A DNA stretch of 56,063 nucleotides from Myxococcales bacterium (GTDB lineage Bacteria; Myxococcota_A; Polyangia; Polyangiales; Polyangiaceae), in NCBI GenBank assembly GCA_004193285.1, contig SECP01000058.1:1-56063 (forward strand), in the 5' to 3' direction. Both the position numbers and the translations under genes were made by a program. Below are positions 26,373 to 34,957 of this stretch, piece after piece. The notes under the pieces are model-generated. The model was not told the DNA's origin and did not search any database. It saw nothing but the letters and a program-made list of their open reading frames with translations. The stretch's first letter is position 1; every line of letters starts with the position of its first letter.

Positions 26373-26888
26373 CTAAAGGGTGGTCTCGCTCAGCTCCTGG
26401 TCGGCCGCGGGCGCGATGGGGCGCGCCAGCTGGATGAGCTGCGCGTCGATTCCGTCGAGCTCGTGGGACAGCTCGGAACCGCTCCACCACAGCGTGGCGC
26501 CGATTTCCTCGGTGGGGATGAACGAAGCCAGGTGGTGAATTGGCACCTCGAACAGGGCCCCAAGCTCAGTGCGGGGGTGCTGGTCGAACCGAGTTCCGTA
26601 CAGGAAGAGCTCGAAGCCAAAGAGGAACCGCAAGGAATCCGGAGAGCACTCGTTGCTGGATTCTTCGCGCAGCTCGCGAGCTGCGCACACGCGCGCGGTC
26701 TCGCCGGCCTCGATGGCTCCGCCCGGCAGCTGCCAGCGCTGGGTACGGCGGTCGAAGACCAGCAGCACCCTCTCATCGTGCCGCGCGACCAGCCGGGCGT
26801 GAGTCAGATTGCCCAAGCCGGGGAGCTCCCCTTCGGCCCCATCCAGCAGACGTACGAGCCGATGACCTTCTTGGTTCTCCGCGAGCAT
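26373..26888 (-). CDS. Nudix hydrolase
   Basis: 171 residues from ATG 26888, which has GGGGTGG just upstream; the frame is open further but only with low-complexity Arg-rich sequence. The Nudix box reads GGAIEAGETARVCAARELREES, retaining the G-x5-E-x7-RE-x2-EE pattern with catalytic glutamates; the Gly that usually follows the box is replaced. Nudix enzymes hydrolyse nucleoside diphosphates linked to other groups; the substrate cannot be inferred. It lies 50 bp downstream of the PAP2 gene on the same strand and may be co-transcribed. Confidence 0.85.
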   Translation of the reverse strand: MLAENQEGHRLVRLLDGAEGELPGLGNLTHARLVARHDERVLLVFDRRTQRWQLPGGAIEAGETARVCAARELREESSNECSPDSLRFLFGFELFLYGTRFDQHPRTELGALFEVPIHHLASFIPTEEIGATLWWSGSELSHELDGIDAQLIQLARPIAPAADQELSETTL

Positions 26889-26938
26889 GCCACCCCACGA
26901 AGCAATTCTTGGACCCGCGGACCGAGGCGAAAGGCGAC

Positions 26939-27571
26939 TCAGGTGCGAGCCAGCTCGTATCCGCCCGCACACGCCGCGCCGAACGCTACCCCGGCCAAGT
27001 ATCCGCCCACGAGGTCGCTCGTCCAATGGCGATCCAAAACGAAGCGACTCAAGCCGGCGACGACCGAGGCGGCGCTGAGCGGTACAAGCGCCATCGAGGG
27101 GGCGAGCTGTTCTCGCCAGAGCACATAGCCGGTCGTCAGCGCTACCGCGGAGGTTTGCAACGCGTGACCGCTCGGATAGCTCGGCACGGCCGGCTCGCCT
27201 CGCTCGGGCGGCGGCGCGCGGTGCGGGAGCACGCGCTCCAGCACCGGTGGCAGCAGCGCCGCGCCCAGCGCGCTACCGGCGATGGTGAACGCCGCGTTCC
27301 CGCGTCCCGCACGCAGGAGCCTGAGCGAGACGCCCAGCGAGGCGGGCAGGTAGCCCCACCACTTGCCGAGCGGCGTGGCGGCGCGTGCTGCAGAGCGCAC
27401 CGCGTGTGCCCCGTCACCCGAGCCCAGCGCGTCGTGGGAGCGCCGCTTGGCTCGACGGTCCCAGCGTGCGGTCTTGCCTCGCGCTACGGCGAGGCTGAAC
27501 GCGCCGAACGCCAGTGCGGCCATCCCCGAGGCCCCGAACAGCAGCTTGGCTGCGAGCGATCGATCTTGCAT
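26939..27571 (-). CDS. PAP2 family membrane phosphatase
   Basis: 210 residues. The acid phosphatase signature is present in three parts: LERVLPHRAPP (motif 1, a diverged form of K-x6-RP), PSYPSGHA (motif 2) and SRFVLDRHWTSD (motif 3, S-R-x5-H-x3-D), with catalytic His in motifs 2 and 3. Hydrophobic segments flank the motifs. Likely substrates are lipid phosphates such as phosphatidic acid or undecaprenyl pyrophosphate. Given the exopolysaccharide locus nearby, recycling of the polyprenyl carrier is possible but unproven. It is divergent from the UvrA-like gene. Confidence 0.87.
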   Translation of the reverse strand: MQDRSLAAKLLFGASGMAALAFGAFSLAVARGKTARWDRRAKRRSHDALGSGDGAHAVRSAARAATPLGKWWGYLPASLGVSLRLLRAGRGNAAFTIAGSALGAALLPPVLERVLPHRAPPPERGEPAVPSYPSGHALQTSAVALTTGYVLWREQLAPSMALVPLSAASVVAGLSRFVLDRHWTSDLVGGYLAGVAFGAACAGGYELART

Positions 27572-27612
27572 GAGGGGTCCCGTGCAAAGATCGAGCGCGC
27601 GCGCGACTCGAT

Positions 27613-27628
27613 TGGCACGACGCCTGCT
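27613..27628 (+). promoter_or_regulatory. Sigma-54-like promoter of the UvrA-like operon
   Basis: TGGCACG-ACGC-CTGCT differs from the consensus TGGCACG-N4-TTGCT at one base only. The GG (27614-27615) and GC (27626-27627) are ten bases apart as required. The predicted start near 27639 gives a leader of about 46 bases before the ATG at 27685. It is the strongest sigma-54 match in the window. Confidence 0.55.
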
Positions 27629-27684
27629 AGAGTCCGCCCACCTTGCTTTCGTTCCTCGCTCCTCAGCCCCGGCGAGTCTGAAGG

Positions 27685-30201
27685 ATGGCCGACGGTCCTG
27701 TCGTCTCGCGATCTGCCGGTTCGGACGGCCTGGTGCGGGTGCGTGGCGCGCGCGAGCACAACCTGAAAAACGTCGATGTGGACGTTCCCCGTGAGGCGAT
27801 GGTGGTCTTCACCGGAGTCTCCGGCTCCGGCAAGTCCAGCCTGGCTTTCGGCACTTTGTACGCCGAGGCCCAGCGCCGCTACCTGGAGTCGGTTTCTCCG
27901 TACGCGCGGCGCCTCTTCCATCAGATGAGCGTGCCGGAGGTAGGGGAGATCACCGGGCTTCCTCCGGCGATCGCGCTCGCACAGCAGCGAGGCGGCGTCA
28001 CCACGCGCTCCTCCGTGGGTAGCGTCACGACGCTCTCCAACCTGCTGCGGATGCTCTACTCGCGCGCCGGCGACTACCCCCGTGGCCAGCCCTTGCTCTA
28101 TGCCGAATCGTTCTCTGCCAACACCGCCGAGGGCGCTTGTCCAACGTGCAGCGGGCTCGGTCGAACCTACGACGTGAGCGAGCGCCTCATCGTGCCGGAC
28201 CCGACCCTCAGCATCCGTGAGCGCGCGGTTGCCGCGTGGCCAACCGCCTGGCAGGGGCAGAACCTGCGCGACATCCTGACCACGCTGGGCCACGACGTGG
28301 ACGTGCCGTGGCGCGAGCTGCCGAAGAAGACGCGCGACTTCATCTTGTACAGCGAAGAGCAGCCGGTCGTGCCGGTGTACGCGGGCTTTACCCTGGCAGA
28401 GGTCAAGCGCGCCTTGAAGCGGAAAGAAGAGCCGAGCTATCAGGGCACGTTCACGAGCGCTCGGAGGCACGTCCTGACCAGCTTCGCGAGCAGTGAGAGC
28501 GCGCAAATGAAGGCTCGCGCCGCCAAATTCCTAGTGGGCGCGGATTGCCCCGCCTGCCATGGCAAGCGGCTGCGCCCCGAGCCCCTTTCCGTGAAATTCG
28601 CGGGGCGAGACATCTCCGAGCTCCACCGCCTCCCGCTCAAGGAGCTCCTCCCGTTGTTCGAGGCGGCCCACGCTGGCGCCGCGCGCCACCAGCCGGAGCG
28701 CGCGCAGGTCGTGCAGCGAATCACGGAGGACTTGGCGCGCCGGGTTCGAGTTTTGCTGGACCTGGGGCTCGGCTACCTGGGCCTCGAGCGGAGCACGCCC
28801 ACGCTCTCGCCCGGTGAGCTGCAGAGGCTGCGGCTCGGCACGCAGGTCTGCAGCAGCTTGTTCGGCGTCGTGTACGTGCTGGACGAGCCTTCGGCGGGAC
28901 TACACCCGGCTGACACCCAGGCCTTGCTGCAAGCGCTGGACGGGCTCAAAGCTTCCGGCAACTCGCTGTTCGTGGTCGAGCACGAGCTGGAGGTGATCCG
29001 CCGCGCGGATTGGATCGTGGACGTGGGACCGGGCGCCGGTGAGCTGGGCGGCCGCGTGCTCTACAGCGGCCCGCCGCAAGGCCTTTCGAGCGTAGCCGAG
29101 TCCAAGACCGCTCGCTATCTGTTCGCGGAGACGCGCGCGGCTTCGCGCAAGCGCCGCGCTCCCACGTCGTTCTTCGAGATCCGGGGTGTGACGCGCAACA
29201 ACCTGCGCGCGCTGTCGGTCTCCTTTCCGGTCGGTCTGCTCACCAGCGTCACGGGAGTGTCCGGCTCCGGCAAATCCACGCTCGTGAGTCAGGCCCTCGT
29301 GGAGTTGCTCTCCCGTGAGCTTGGCGGAGCGGCATCAGCGCCGGCGTTCGACGTTCAAGACCTCGAGCACTCGCCGACCGGGAGCCTGGAAGGGGCAACC
29401 CTGCACGGAGTGAGCGGAATCAAGCGGCTGGTGCTGGTGGACCAAAAACCGATCGGTCGCACGCCGCGCTCCAATCTCGCCACGTACACCGGCCTGTTCG
29501 ACGACGTGCGGCGCGTGTTCGCGAGCACACCCTTGGCCAAGAAGCGACGCTACGACGCGGGGCGCTTCTCCTTCAACGTGGCCAAAGGCCGCTGCGAGAC
29601 TTGCCAGGGCGAAGGCTTCGTCATGGTCGAGCTGCTGTTCCTGCCGAGCGTTTACTCGCCGTGCCCGACCTGCAAAGGCGGGCGCTTCAACGAAAAGACG
29701 CTCGAGGTGACTTATCGCGGCAAAAGCGTGGCGGAGGTCTTGAGCCTCTCGGTCAGCTCCGCGCGCGAGTTCTTCGATGGGGAGGTCGGTATCTGCCGCT
29801 CGCTGGACGTGCTGGAGCAGGTCGGTCTCGGCTACTTGCGGCTCGGGCAGCCTGCGACCGAGCTATCCGGGGGAGAAGCACAGCGCATCAAGCTCGCGAC
29901 CGAGCTGCAGCGCTCGCAGCGGGCGGGCACGCTCTACGTCTTGGACGAGCCGACCACCGGCCTGCATCCTTCGGACGTCGAGCGGCTACTCCAGCACCTG
30001 GACGCCTTGGTGGAAGGCGGAGCAACGGTCATCTTGGTCGAGCACGACCTGCAGGTGATTGCGCAGAGCGATTGGGTGATTGACCTGGGCCCGGGCGCGG
30101 GTGACGAAGGGGGCCGCGTCGTCGTGGCCGGCGCTCCGGAGCTGGTCGCAAAGTCTGCAGAGAGCGCTACCGCGCCTTACCTCGCCGCGGCGTTGGGCTG
30201 A
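27685..30201 (+). CDS. UvrA-like excinuclease ABC ATPase (short form)
   Basis: 838 residues, about 100 shorter than classical UvrA (around 940). Two ABC modules are present: Walker A GVSGSGKSS near residue 46 and GVSGSGKST near 527, signature blocks LSPGELQRLRLGTQ and LSGGEAQRIKLATEL, and Walker B VYVLDEPSAGLHP and LYVLDEPTTGLHP. Zinc-type pairs CPTC, CPAC, CETC and CPTC are retained. The shortened first module suggests a UvrA2/DrrC-like protein lacking part of the UvrB-binding region, a class linked to damage tolerance or drug resistance rather than core repair. It heads an operon with the PolX-like, HAD and DUF481 genes. Confidence 0.9.
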   Translation: MADGPVVSRSAGSDGLVRVRGAREHNLKNVDVDVPREAMVVFTGVSGSGKSSLAFGTLYAEAQRRYLESVSPYARRLFHQMSVPEVGEITGLPPAIALAQQRGGVTTRSSVGSVTTLSNLLRMLYSRAGDYPRGQPLLYAESFSANTAEGACPTCSGLGRTYDVSERLIVPDPTLSIRERAVAAWPTAWQGQNLRDILTTLGHDVDVPWRELPKKTRDFILYSEEQPVVPVYAGFTLAEVKRALKRKEEPSYQGTFTSARRHVLTSFASSESAQMKARAAKFLVGADCPACHGKRLRPEPLSVKFAGRDISELHRLPLKELLPLFEAAHAGAARHQPERAQVVQRITEDLARRVRVLLDLGLGYLGLERSTPTLSPGELQRLRLGTQVCSSLFGVVYVLDEPSAGLHPADTQALLQALDGLKASGNSLFVVEHELEVIRRADWIVDVGPGAGELGGRVLYSGPPQGLSSVAESKTARYLFAETRAASRKRRAPTSFFEIRGVTRNNLRALSVSFPVGLLTSVTGVSGSGKSTLVSQALVELLSRELGGAASAPAFDVQDLEHSPTGSLEGATLHGVSGIKRLVLVDQKPIGRTPRSNLATYTGLFDDVRRVFASTPLAKKRRYDAGRFSFNVAKGRCETCQGEGFVMVELLFLPSVYSPCPTCKGGRFNEKTLEVTYRGKSVAEVLSLSVSSAREFFDGEVGICRSLDVLEQVGLGYLRLGQPATELSGGEAQRIKLATELQRSQRAGTLYVLDEPTTGLHPSDVERLLQHLDALVEGGATVILVEHDLQVIAQSDWVIDLGPGAGDEGGRVVVAGAPELVAKSAESATAPYLAAALG

Positions 30202-30204
30202 GCC

Positions 30205-31905
30205 ATGCAAGACGCAGCGCAGATCCACGAGGCCTTGTCGGAGCTGAGCGCGCTCCTGTCGTACCTGCGGCAGCCCAAGTTCAAGATCATGGCTTACGAG
30301 AGAGCGGCCGAGACCGTCGCCACTCTCGGGCCCGAGCTCGCGACGTTCGTGGAGCAGGACCGGCTGCGCGAGCTCCCCGGGATCGGCAGCGCAATATCGG
30401 CGCAAATTCAGGAGCTCTACAACACCGGCAGCTCTCAGCTGCTGGAGCGGCTACGGAGTGACGCGCCCGCCGGCGCTGCGGAGCTGGTGCGAGTGCCTGG
30501 GCTCACCCCGCGCCGCATTCAGGCGCTCAGTGATGCGCTCGGGGTCCGCTCGCTAGACGAGCTGCTCACGGCCTGCCGCGAGGGCCGCGTCCGCTCCGTT
30601 CGTGGTTTCGGTGCCAAGACCGAGCAGCAGCTCTTGGAAGCGGGCGAGCGCTGGCTCCAGCGTAGCCTGTCGCAGCCGCCAGCCCCGCTCCTCCTGTCGC
30701 GGGCGCTGGAGGTGGCCGAGCAGCTCCTTTCGCCGCTCGCCCGTGCAGGCCTCCGGGCGTCCATCGCGGGCGCGCTGCGCCGGGGCGAGGAGACACCGCC
30801 CAGCTTGGAGCTCGTCGTGGCCTCGCGCTTGGAAGAGGCGCTCGACCCGCTCCGCTCCGCGCGCGGCGTCCTGAGGATCGACGCGGCAGAGCAGGTCGTT
30901 TACTTGGCGGAGCGCCGGACGGCCAAGGTGTTCTTTACGCCTCCCGAACGCTGGGGAAACGCGCTGTTCACTGCGACCGGCGACGAGGCCCATGTCGCGG
31001 CGGTGACGGCGCGGGCTCACGCGCGAGGCGTCACGCTGTCCGCGCAAGCCTTCGAGACCGAGCACGAGCTCTACGGCGCCGCAGAGCTGCCGTTCGTTCC
31101 GCCGGAGCTGCGCGGCGGTTTGCTGTCTTTGGAGGCCAGCGCCGCGCAGGCGGGGGATCTGGTCGACATCGCGAGCATCCAAGGCATGGTGCACTGTCAC
31201 ACCACCTTTTCGGACGGCAAGCACAGCGTGCTCGAGATGGCGCAGGCTGCTCATGCGCTCGGCATGCGCTACATCACCATCACCGACCATTCACCCAGCG
31301 CGCACTACGCGGGCGGCGTCTCGGTGGATACGCTCTACCGGCAGTGGGAGGAGATAGCGGCCGCCCAGGAGCAGGTGCCGGTTCGGATTTTGCGCGGGGT
31401 GGAGTCGGACATCCTGCGCGACGGCAGCCTGGATTATCCAGACGAGGTTCTTTCGCAGCTGGACGTCGTCATCGCCAGCATCCACGCCCGCCACCGTTTG
31501 AACCGGGAAGAGATGACGGCCAGACTGCGGCGCGCGCTGTCGCTGCCGCTGTTCAAGATCTGGGGGCACGGCCTCGGGCGGATCTTGAACCATCGCGAGC
31601 CCATCGACTGCGACGTGACCGCGGTGCTCGACGCGCTAGCCGAGAGCCGCGGGGCCATCGAGCTCAACGCGGATCCGCACCGGCTGGATCTCCCCCCTCG
31701 CTGGATCCCGGAGGCGGTGGCGCGGGGGATACCGTTCGTCGTCTCCGTCGACGCCCACTCCGTGCATGGCTTCGATGTCTTGCGCTACGGCGTGACAATG
31801 GCGCGCCGGGGTGGTCTGCGGCGCAGCCAAGTACTGAATACCCTGACCGCGGACGAGTTCATCGCCCGCGTTCGACCCTTTCCCGAGCTCAGGAGCGTGA
31901 CATGA
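30205..31905 (+). CDS. PolX-like protein with PHP nuclease domain and degenerate polymerase site
   Basis: 566 residues. N-terminal helix-hairpin-helix region: LRELPGIGSAISAQIQELY and LVRVPGLTPRRIQAL. In the polymerase palm, the family pattern G-S-x-RR-x-x-E-T-x-x-D-x-D reads GALRRGEETPPSLEL: the two metal-binding Asp are Ser200 and Glu202, and the third Asp (VDLR strand) is replaced in AKVFF (Lys241). The C-terminal PHP domain keeps its metal ligands: HCHTTFSDGKH (His330, His332), TDHS, GVESDI, SIHAR, GHGLGR and DAHS. So it should be a 3'-5' nuclease or phosphoesterase without polymerase activity. It starts 3 bp after the UvrA-like stop. Confidence 0.87.
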   Translation: MQDAAQIHEALSELSALLSYLRQPKFKIMAYERAAETVATLGPELATFVEQDRLRELPGIGSAISAQIQELYNTGSSQLLERLRSDAPAGAAELVRVPGLTPRRIQALSDALGVRSLDELLTACREGRVRSVRGFGAKTEQQLLEAGERWLQRSLSQPPAPLLLSRALEVAEQLLSPLARAGLRASIAGALRRGEETPPSLELVVASRLEEALDPLRSARGVLRIDAAEQVVYLAERRTAKVFFTPPERWGNALFTATGDEAHVAAVTARAHARGVTLSAQAFETEHELYGAAELPFVPPELRGGLLSLEASAAQAGDLVDIASIQGMVHCHTTFSDGKHSVLEMAQAAHALGMRYITITDHSPSAHYAGGVSVDTLYRQWEEIAAAQEQVPVRILRGVESDILRDGSLDYPDEVLSQLDVVIASIHARHRLNREEMTARLRRALSLPLFKIWGHGLGRILNHREPIDCDVTAVLDALAESRGAIELNADPHRLDLPPRWIPEAVARGIPFVVSVDAHSVHGFDVLRYGVTMARRGGLRRSQVLNTLTADEFIARVRPFPELRSVT

Positions 31906-32579
31906 CTCGAAGGCTTCGCGGCGTCATCTGGGACATCGACGGCACCCTCATCAACAGCAACGACGCGCACGCGCGGTCGTGGGTGGACGCGCTTTCGGAA
32001 GCGGGCGTCGACGTGAGCTTCGCCCAAGTACGACCGCTCATCGGCATGGGCGGAGACAAACTGCTGCCGCGATTGGCAGGCGTGGAGGACGACTCACCGC
32101 TCGGTCAGCGCGTCTCCCAGCGGCGGGCGCAGATCTTCAAAGAGCAGTACCTGCCGAGCATCCGCCCTTTTCCGAAGACGCGCGAGCTGCTTCTGCGACT
32201 GAAAGAGTGGGGGCTCGCGCTCGCGGTCGCCAGCTCGGCCAAGGGCGAAGAGCTGGCGGGCTTTCTAGACATCGCGCACGTCCGTGACTTGATCGAGCAG
32301 TCCACGTCCTCGAGCGACGCGGAGCGCTCCAAGCCAGATCCGGATATCGTGCAGGTCGCCCTGCAGAAGCTTGGCTACCAGCCGCGCGACGTGATCATGG
32401 TCGGCGATACACCATACGACGTGGAGGCGGCGTCTCAGCTCGGAGTCGGTGCCATCGCGCTGCGCAGCGGAGGGCGGAGCGACGCGGACCTCGCCGGCGC
32501 TCTCGCCATCTACGACCACACCGCTGACCTGCTGGAACGGCTGGAAAGCTCGCCCCTTTCGCCACGGAACAATGGCTGA
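31902..32579 (+). CDS. HAD-superfamily hydrolase (phosphoglycolate phosphatase-like)
   Basis: 225 residues from ATG 31902, which overlaps the preceding stop as ATGA; longer open frame upstream is only overlap. HAD motifs: VIWDIDGTLINSN (motif I), VASSAKGEEL (motif II), Lys in SKPDPDIVQ (motif III) and MVGDTPYDVEAA (motif IV), with an alpha-helical cap between I and II. In a DNA-repair-like operon it may remove 3'-phosphoglycolate or scavenge phosphoglycolate, but generic sugar-phosphate phosphatase is equally possible. Confidence 0.88.
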   Translation: MTRRLRGVIWDIDGTLINSNDAHARSWVDALSEAGVDVSFAQVRPLIGMGGDKLLPRLAGVEDDSPLGQRVSQRRAQIFKEQYLPSIRPFPKTRELLLRLKEWGLALAVASSAKGEELAGFLDIAHVRDLIEQSTSSSDAERSKPDPDIVQVALQKLGYQPRDVIMVGDTPYDVEAASQLGVGAIALRSGGRSDADLAGALAIYDHTADLLERLESSPLSPRNNG

Positions 32580-33330
32580 TTTTCGTGCGCTTCTGGCGTG
32601 TTCGGTGCTGCTCTGGTCCGTCTCCGCGCAAGCGCAGGTCAATGTGGAGCCGCTTCGGCAGCAGCTGAAGGAAGACGGCTGGGGCGGCCGCCTGCAAGCG
32701 TCCGTAGCGACTTACGCTGGCAACACCGAGGGCGTCATCCTCGGAAGCGCGGCGTTCTTCGGAGCCCGCGGGCTCCGAAATGTCGTGTACACCACCCTGA
32801 GCGGCGACTACGCGCGCCTGAACGGTACCGTGAGCGTGGCCAAGTGGTTCGCGCACGCGCGTCATAACTACGAGCTCTCGGACATGCTCTGGTGGGAGGT
32901 GTATGGGCAGCTCGAGAGTGATCGCTTCCGCCGCGTCGCCGTGCGCGAGCTGGTCGGAACCGGGCCGCGCGTGGGGCTGTTGCAAACGGACGCGGTGGAG
33001 CTCTTCTATGGCGTCTCCTACATGTACGAGCATCAAGATTACTCGACGGAGGAGCTCGACGCGGACCGCACCGCGCATCGCATCAGCAACTACTTGGCGG
33101 TCACCGTGAAGGCGCAAGAGCGCATCGTGCTCAGTAACGTCACGTATGCGCAGCCGCGTTTGACGCGCTTCAAGGACGTGGACCTGCTCAGCGTGAGCAG
33201 CGCGGACTTCACCGTCACCAAGCGTTTGCACAGCCGGTTGGACGCGGTCGTTCGCTACTCCAGCGTCGTGCCGAGCGACATCGAGCGCTTCGACGTCGAG
33301 CTCAAGAACTCGCTCGAGTTCCTGTTTTGA
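32572..33330 (+). CDS. DUF481 outer-membrane beta-barrel protein
   Basis: 252 residues from ATG 32572, overlapping the HAD gene by 8 bp. The signal peptide (MADFRALLACSVLLWSVSAQAQ) is followed by alternating beta-strand sequence such as NYELSDMLWWEVYGQLESDRFRRVAVRELVGTGPRVGLL and VELFYGVSYMYEHQDY, and the terminal strand ends in Phe (ELKNSLEFLF), as outer-membrane barrels do. This is the DUF481/YdiY pattern; the function is unknown. Its place at the end of a repair-type operon is odd and may be incidental. Confidence 0.82.
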   Translation: MADFRALLACSVLLWSVSAQAQVNVEPLRQQLKEDGWGGRLQASVATYAGNTEGVILGSAAFFGARGLRNVVYTTLSGDYARLNGTVSVAKWFAHARHNYELSDMLWWEVYGQLESDRFRRVAVRELVGTGPRVGLLQTDAVELFYGVSYMYEHQDYSTEELDADRTAHRISNYLAVTVKAQERIVLSNVTYAQPRLTRFKDVDLLSVSSADFTVTKRLHSRLDAVVRYSSVVPSDIERFDVELKNSLEFLF

Positions 33331-33353
33331 GTGGCGCGTGTGGCGATTGGAGA

Positions 33354-33465
33354 GGGGGCTGTGGCCCCCAAGTGGTCGTGAGACGCCTTCCAAAAGGCTG
33401 TGACGGTTCGGCACTGGGGTCGCGCTTCGGCGCGCCAAGAAGTCCCAATGGGTCGGCCTAGACCC
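33354..33465. other. Structured intergenic region with four successive hairpins
   Basis: In the 196-bp gap after the DUF481 gene, four perfect inverted repeats follow one another: GGGGGC-TGTG-GCCCCC (33354-33369), GCCTT-CCAA-AAGGC (33385-33398), CGCGC-TTCG-GCGCG with a UUCG-type tetraloop (33421-33434) and GGGTC-GGCCTA-GACCC (33450-33465). No U-tract follows any of them. It could be a termination region or a small structured RNA. A moderate sigma-54-like match (cGGCACtggggtcGC, 33409-33423) overlaps the third hairpin. Confidence 0.45.
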
Positions 33466-33526
33466 GCGATTTCGCCGAAGTTTGTCAGCCACTAGGGTTG
33501 GAACGGCGTTTGCTCGAGGCGCGACC

Positions 33527-34042
33527 ATGAGAGCCGTTCGCGCGCGCCAGTTCCCCGCCAGCCCTTCGTCGGCCGTTCGCCGACGGTTGATGGTGGTGGA
33601 AGCCGGTGCTTCGCTGGCGTGCCGAGACGACGCCGCGGAGTTCGACGAGACGACCGCGATCACTCAGCTCTCCGGTGAGCCGGCCGCGGACTTGGCGCAG
33701 CGCGCGCTGGCGCGCATTGCGCTCGCGGAGCGGAGTGGCCAAGCCTTCGATTCCGCGCTCCTGGTCGTTGGTGAGTCCGGCGCCAGCAGCGCGCGGCGGC
33801 TCATCGCGCTCGGGCTCGCGGCTCACGCCCGGGCCAGCCACCGCCTTTCGGAGCTCGTCGTACTCGCCCCCGCCGACGCGAGCGCGGAGCTCCGCGAGGA
33901 GCTGTTGATGCTGGCAGACGAGCTGCTGTTCGGGGCGGAGCAGCCACTGCCGGTTCGTCTTTGCGTCGCCACGCAGCGTGAAGCGGAGCAGCGCAGCGGT
34001 ACTTTCTGGTGCATCCCCGAGCGTGACTCGGGCACCGAGTAA
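33527..34042 (+). CDS. Hypothetical protein
   Basis: 171 residues from ATG 33527, chosen because GAGG lies seven bases upstream; the frame is open back to a TTG at 33482. No family is recognised. It has a Rossmann-like alternation: SALLVVGESGASSARRLIALGLAAHA, HRLSELVVLAP and PVRLCVATQREAEQ. No signal peptide, membrane segment or Cys motif is seen. It ends 11 bp before the PP2C phosphatase start, so the two are probably one transcript and may share a signalling role. Confidence 0.7.
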   Translation: MRAVRARQFPASPSSAVRRRLMVVEAGASLACRDDAAEFDETTAITQLSGEPAADLAQRALARIALAERSGQAFDSALLVVGESGASSARRLIALGLAAHARASHRLSELVVLAPADASAELREELLMLADELLFGAEQPLPVRLCVATQREAEQRSGTFWCIPERDSGTE

Positions 34043-34053
34043 AGGAAGGCAAT

Positions 34054-34947
34054 TTGGAAACCCAGCCCGGTCTCGCCACCGCCTCCTTGCCACCTTCGCC
34101 AAAGGGCGAGGTGCGCATCGACGCCGCGGGGCTAACCCACACCGGTCGCGTGCGCAAGACGAACGAGGACGCTTACCTCGTTGCCACGCTCCAGCGCAGC
34201 ATGCTCGTGCACGACGCGAGCCCCGCGGCCCGCGGCTGGTTCACGGGGCAATCTGCCGGCACCATGCTCGTCGTGGCGGACGGGATGGGAGGCCAGGGCG
34301 GGGGAGACGTAGCCAGCCGGGTGGCAGTGAGCGCGGTGGTGAACCACCTGCTCAACTGCATGCCGTGGGCGACTACCCGCGAGGTGGACGCGCCGCCGGC
34401 GACGCACACGCCCTCGCTGCCGGGCGTGCGCGACCAGCTGAACAACGCGCTCGTCGAGGGGGATTCCACCGTCAAGAGCACGGGCGCAGAGTCCGGCACG
34501 CCGCAGATGGGGACGACCCTGACCATGGCCCTCGTGGTGTGGCCGATTGCGTACGTTGCTCACGTGGGCGACACGCGCTGCTACCTGTATCGAGGAGGTG
34601 AGCTGCGCCGTTTGACGACCGATCACACCCTAGCCCAGCGACTCCAAGAAGTGTCGCCCGGCACGGTGGACGAGACCTCCAGGCTTCACCACGTGCTGTG
34701 GAACTCGCTCGGTGCCTCGCAGGAGCTGCCACAGCCCGAGATTCAGAAGCTCACCCTTCAGCACGGGGACGTGCTGCTACTCTGCTCGGACGGCGTGACG
34801 AAGCACCTGAACGACACCGAGCTGTCGCGCCTCCTGAACGGCGCGGTCAGCGCCGAGCAACGCTGCGCCATGCTCGTCGAGCGGGCCAACGGCGCTGGCG
34901 GCACGGACAACATGACCGCGGTCGTGGCGAGCTTTCAGGGCGCCTGA
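34054..34947 (+). CDS. PP2C-type serine/threonine phosphatase
   Basis: 297 residues. The start is TTG at 34054, with GGAAGG five bases upstream and no better ATG before the domain. PPM/PP2C metal-binding motifs are all present: RVRKTNEDAYL, LVVADGMGGQGGG, GTTLTMALV, AHVGDTRCYLYR, LLCSDGVTKHL and GGTDNMTAVV. It should dephosphorylate Ser/Thr on proteins and counter Hanks-type kinases, which are numerous in myxobacteria; no such kinase is encoded in this window. It converges with the receiver/HD-GYP-like gene. Confidence 0.93.
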   Translation: METQPGLATASLPPSPKGEVRIDAAGLTHTGRVRKTNEDAYLVATLQRSMLVHDASPAARGWFTGQSAGTMLVVADGMGGQGGGDVASRVAVSAVVNHLLNCMPWATTREVDAPPATHTPSLPGVRDQLNNALVEGDSTVKSTGAESGTPQMGTTLTMALVVWPIAYVAHVGDTRCYLYRGGELRRLTTDHTLAQRLQEVSPGTVDETSRLHHVLWNSLGASQELPQPEIQKLTLQHGDVLLLCSDGVTKHLNDTELSRLLNGAVSAEQRCAMLVERANGAGGTDNMTAVVASFQGA

Positions 34948-34957
34948 GTCACCCGAC

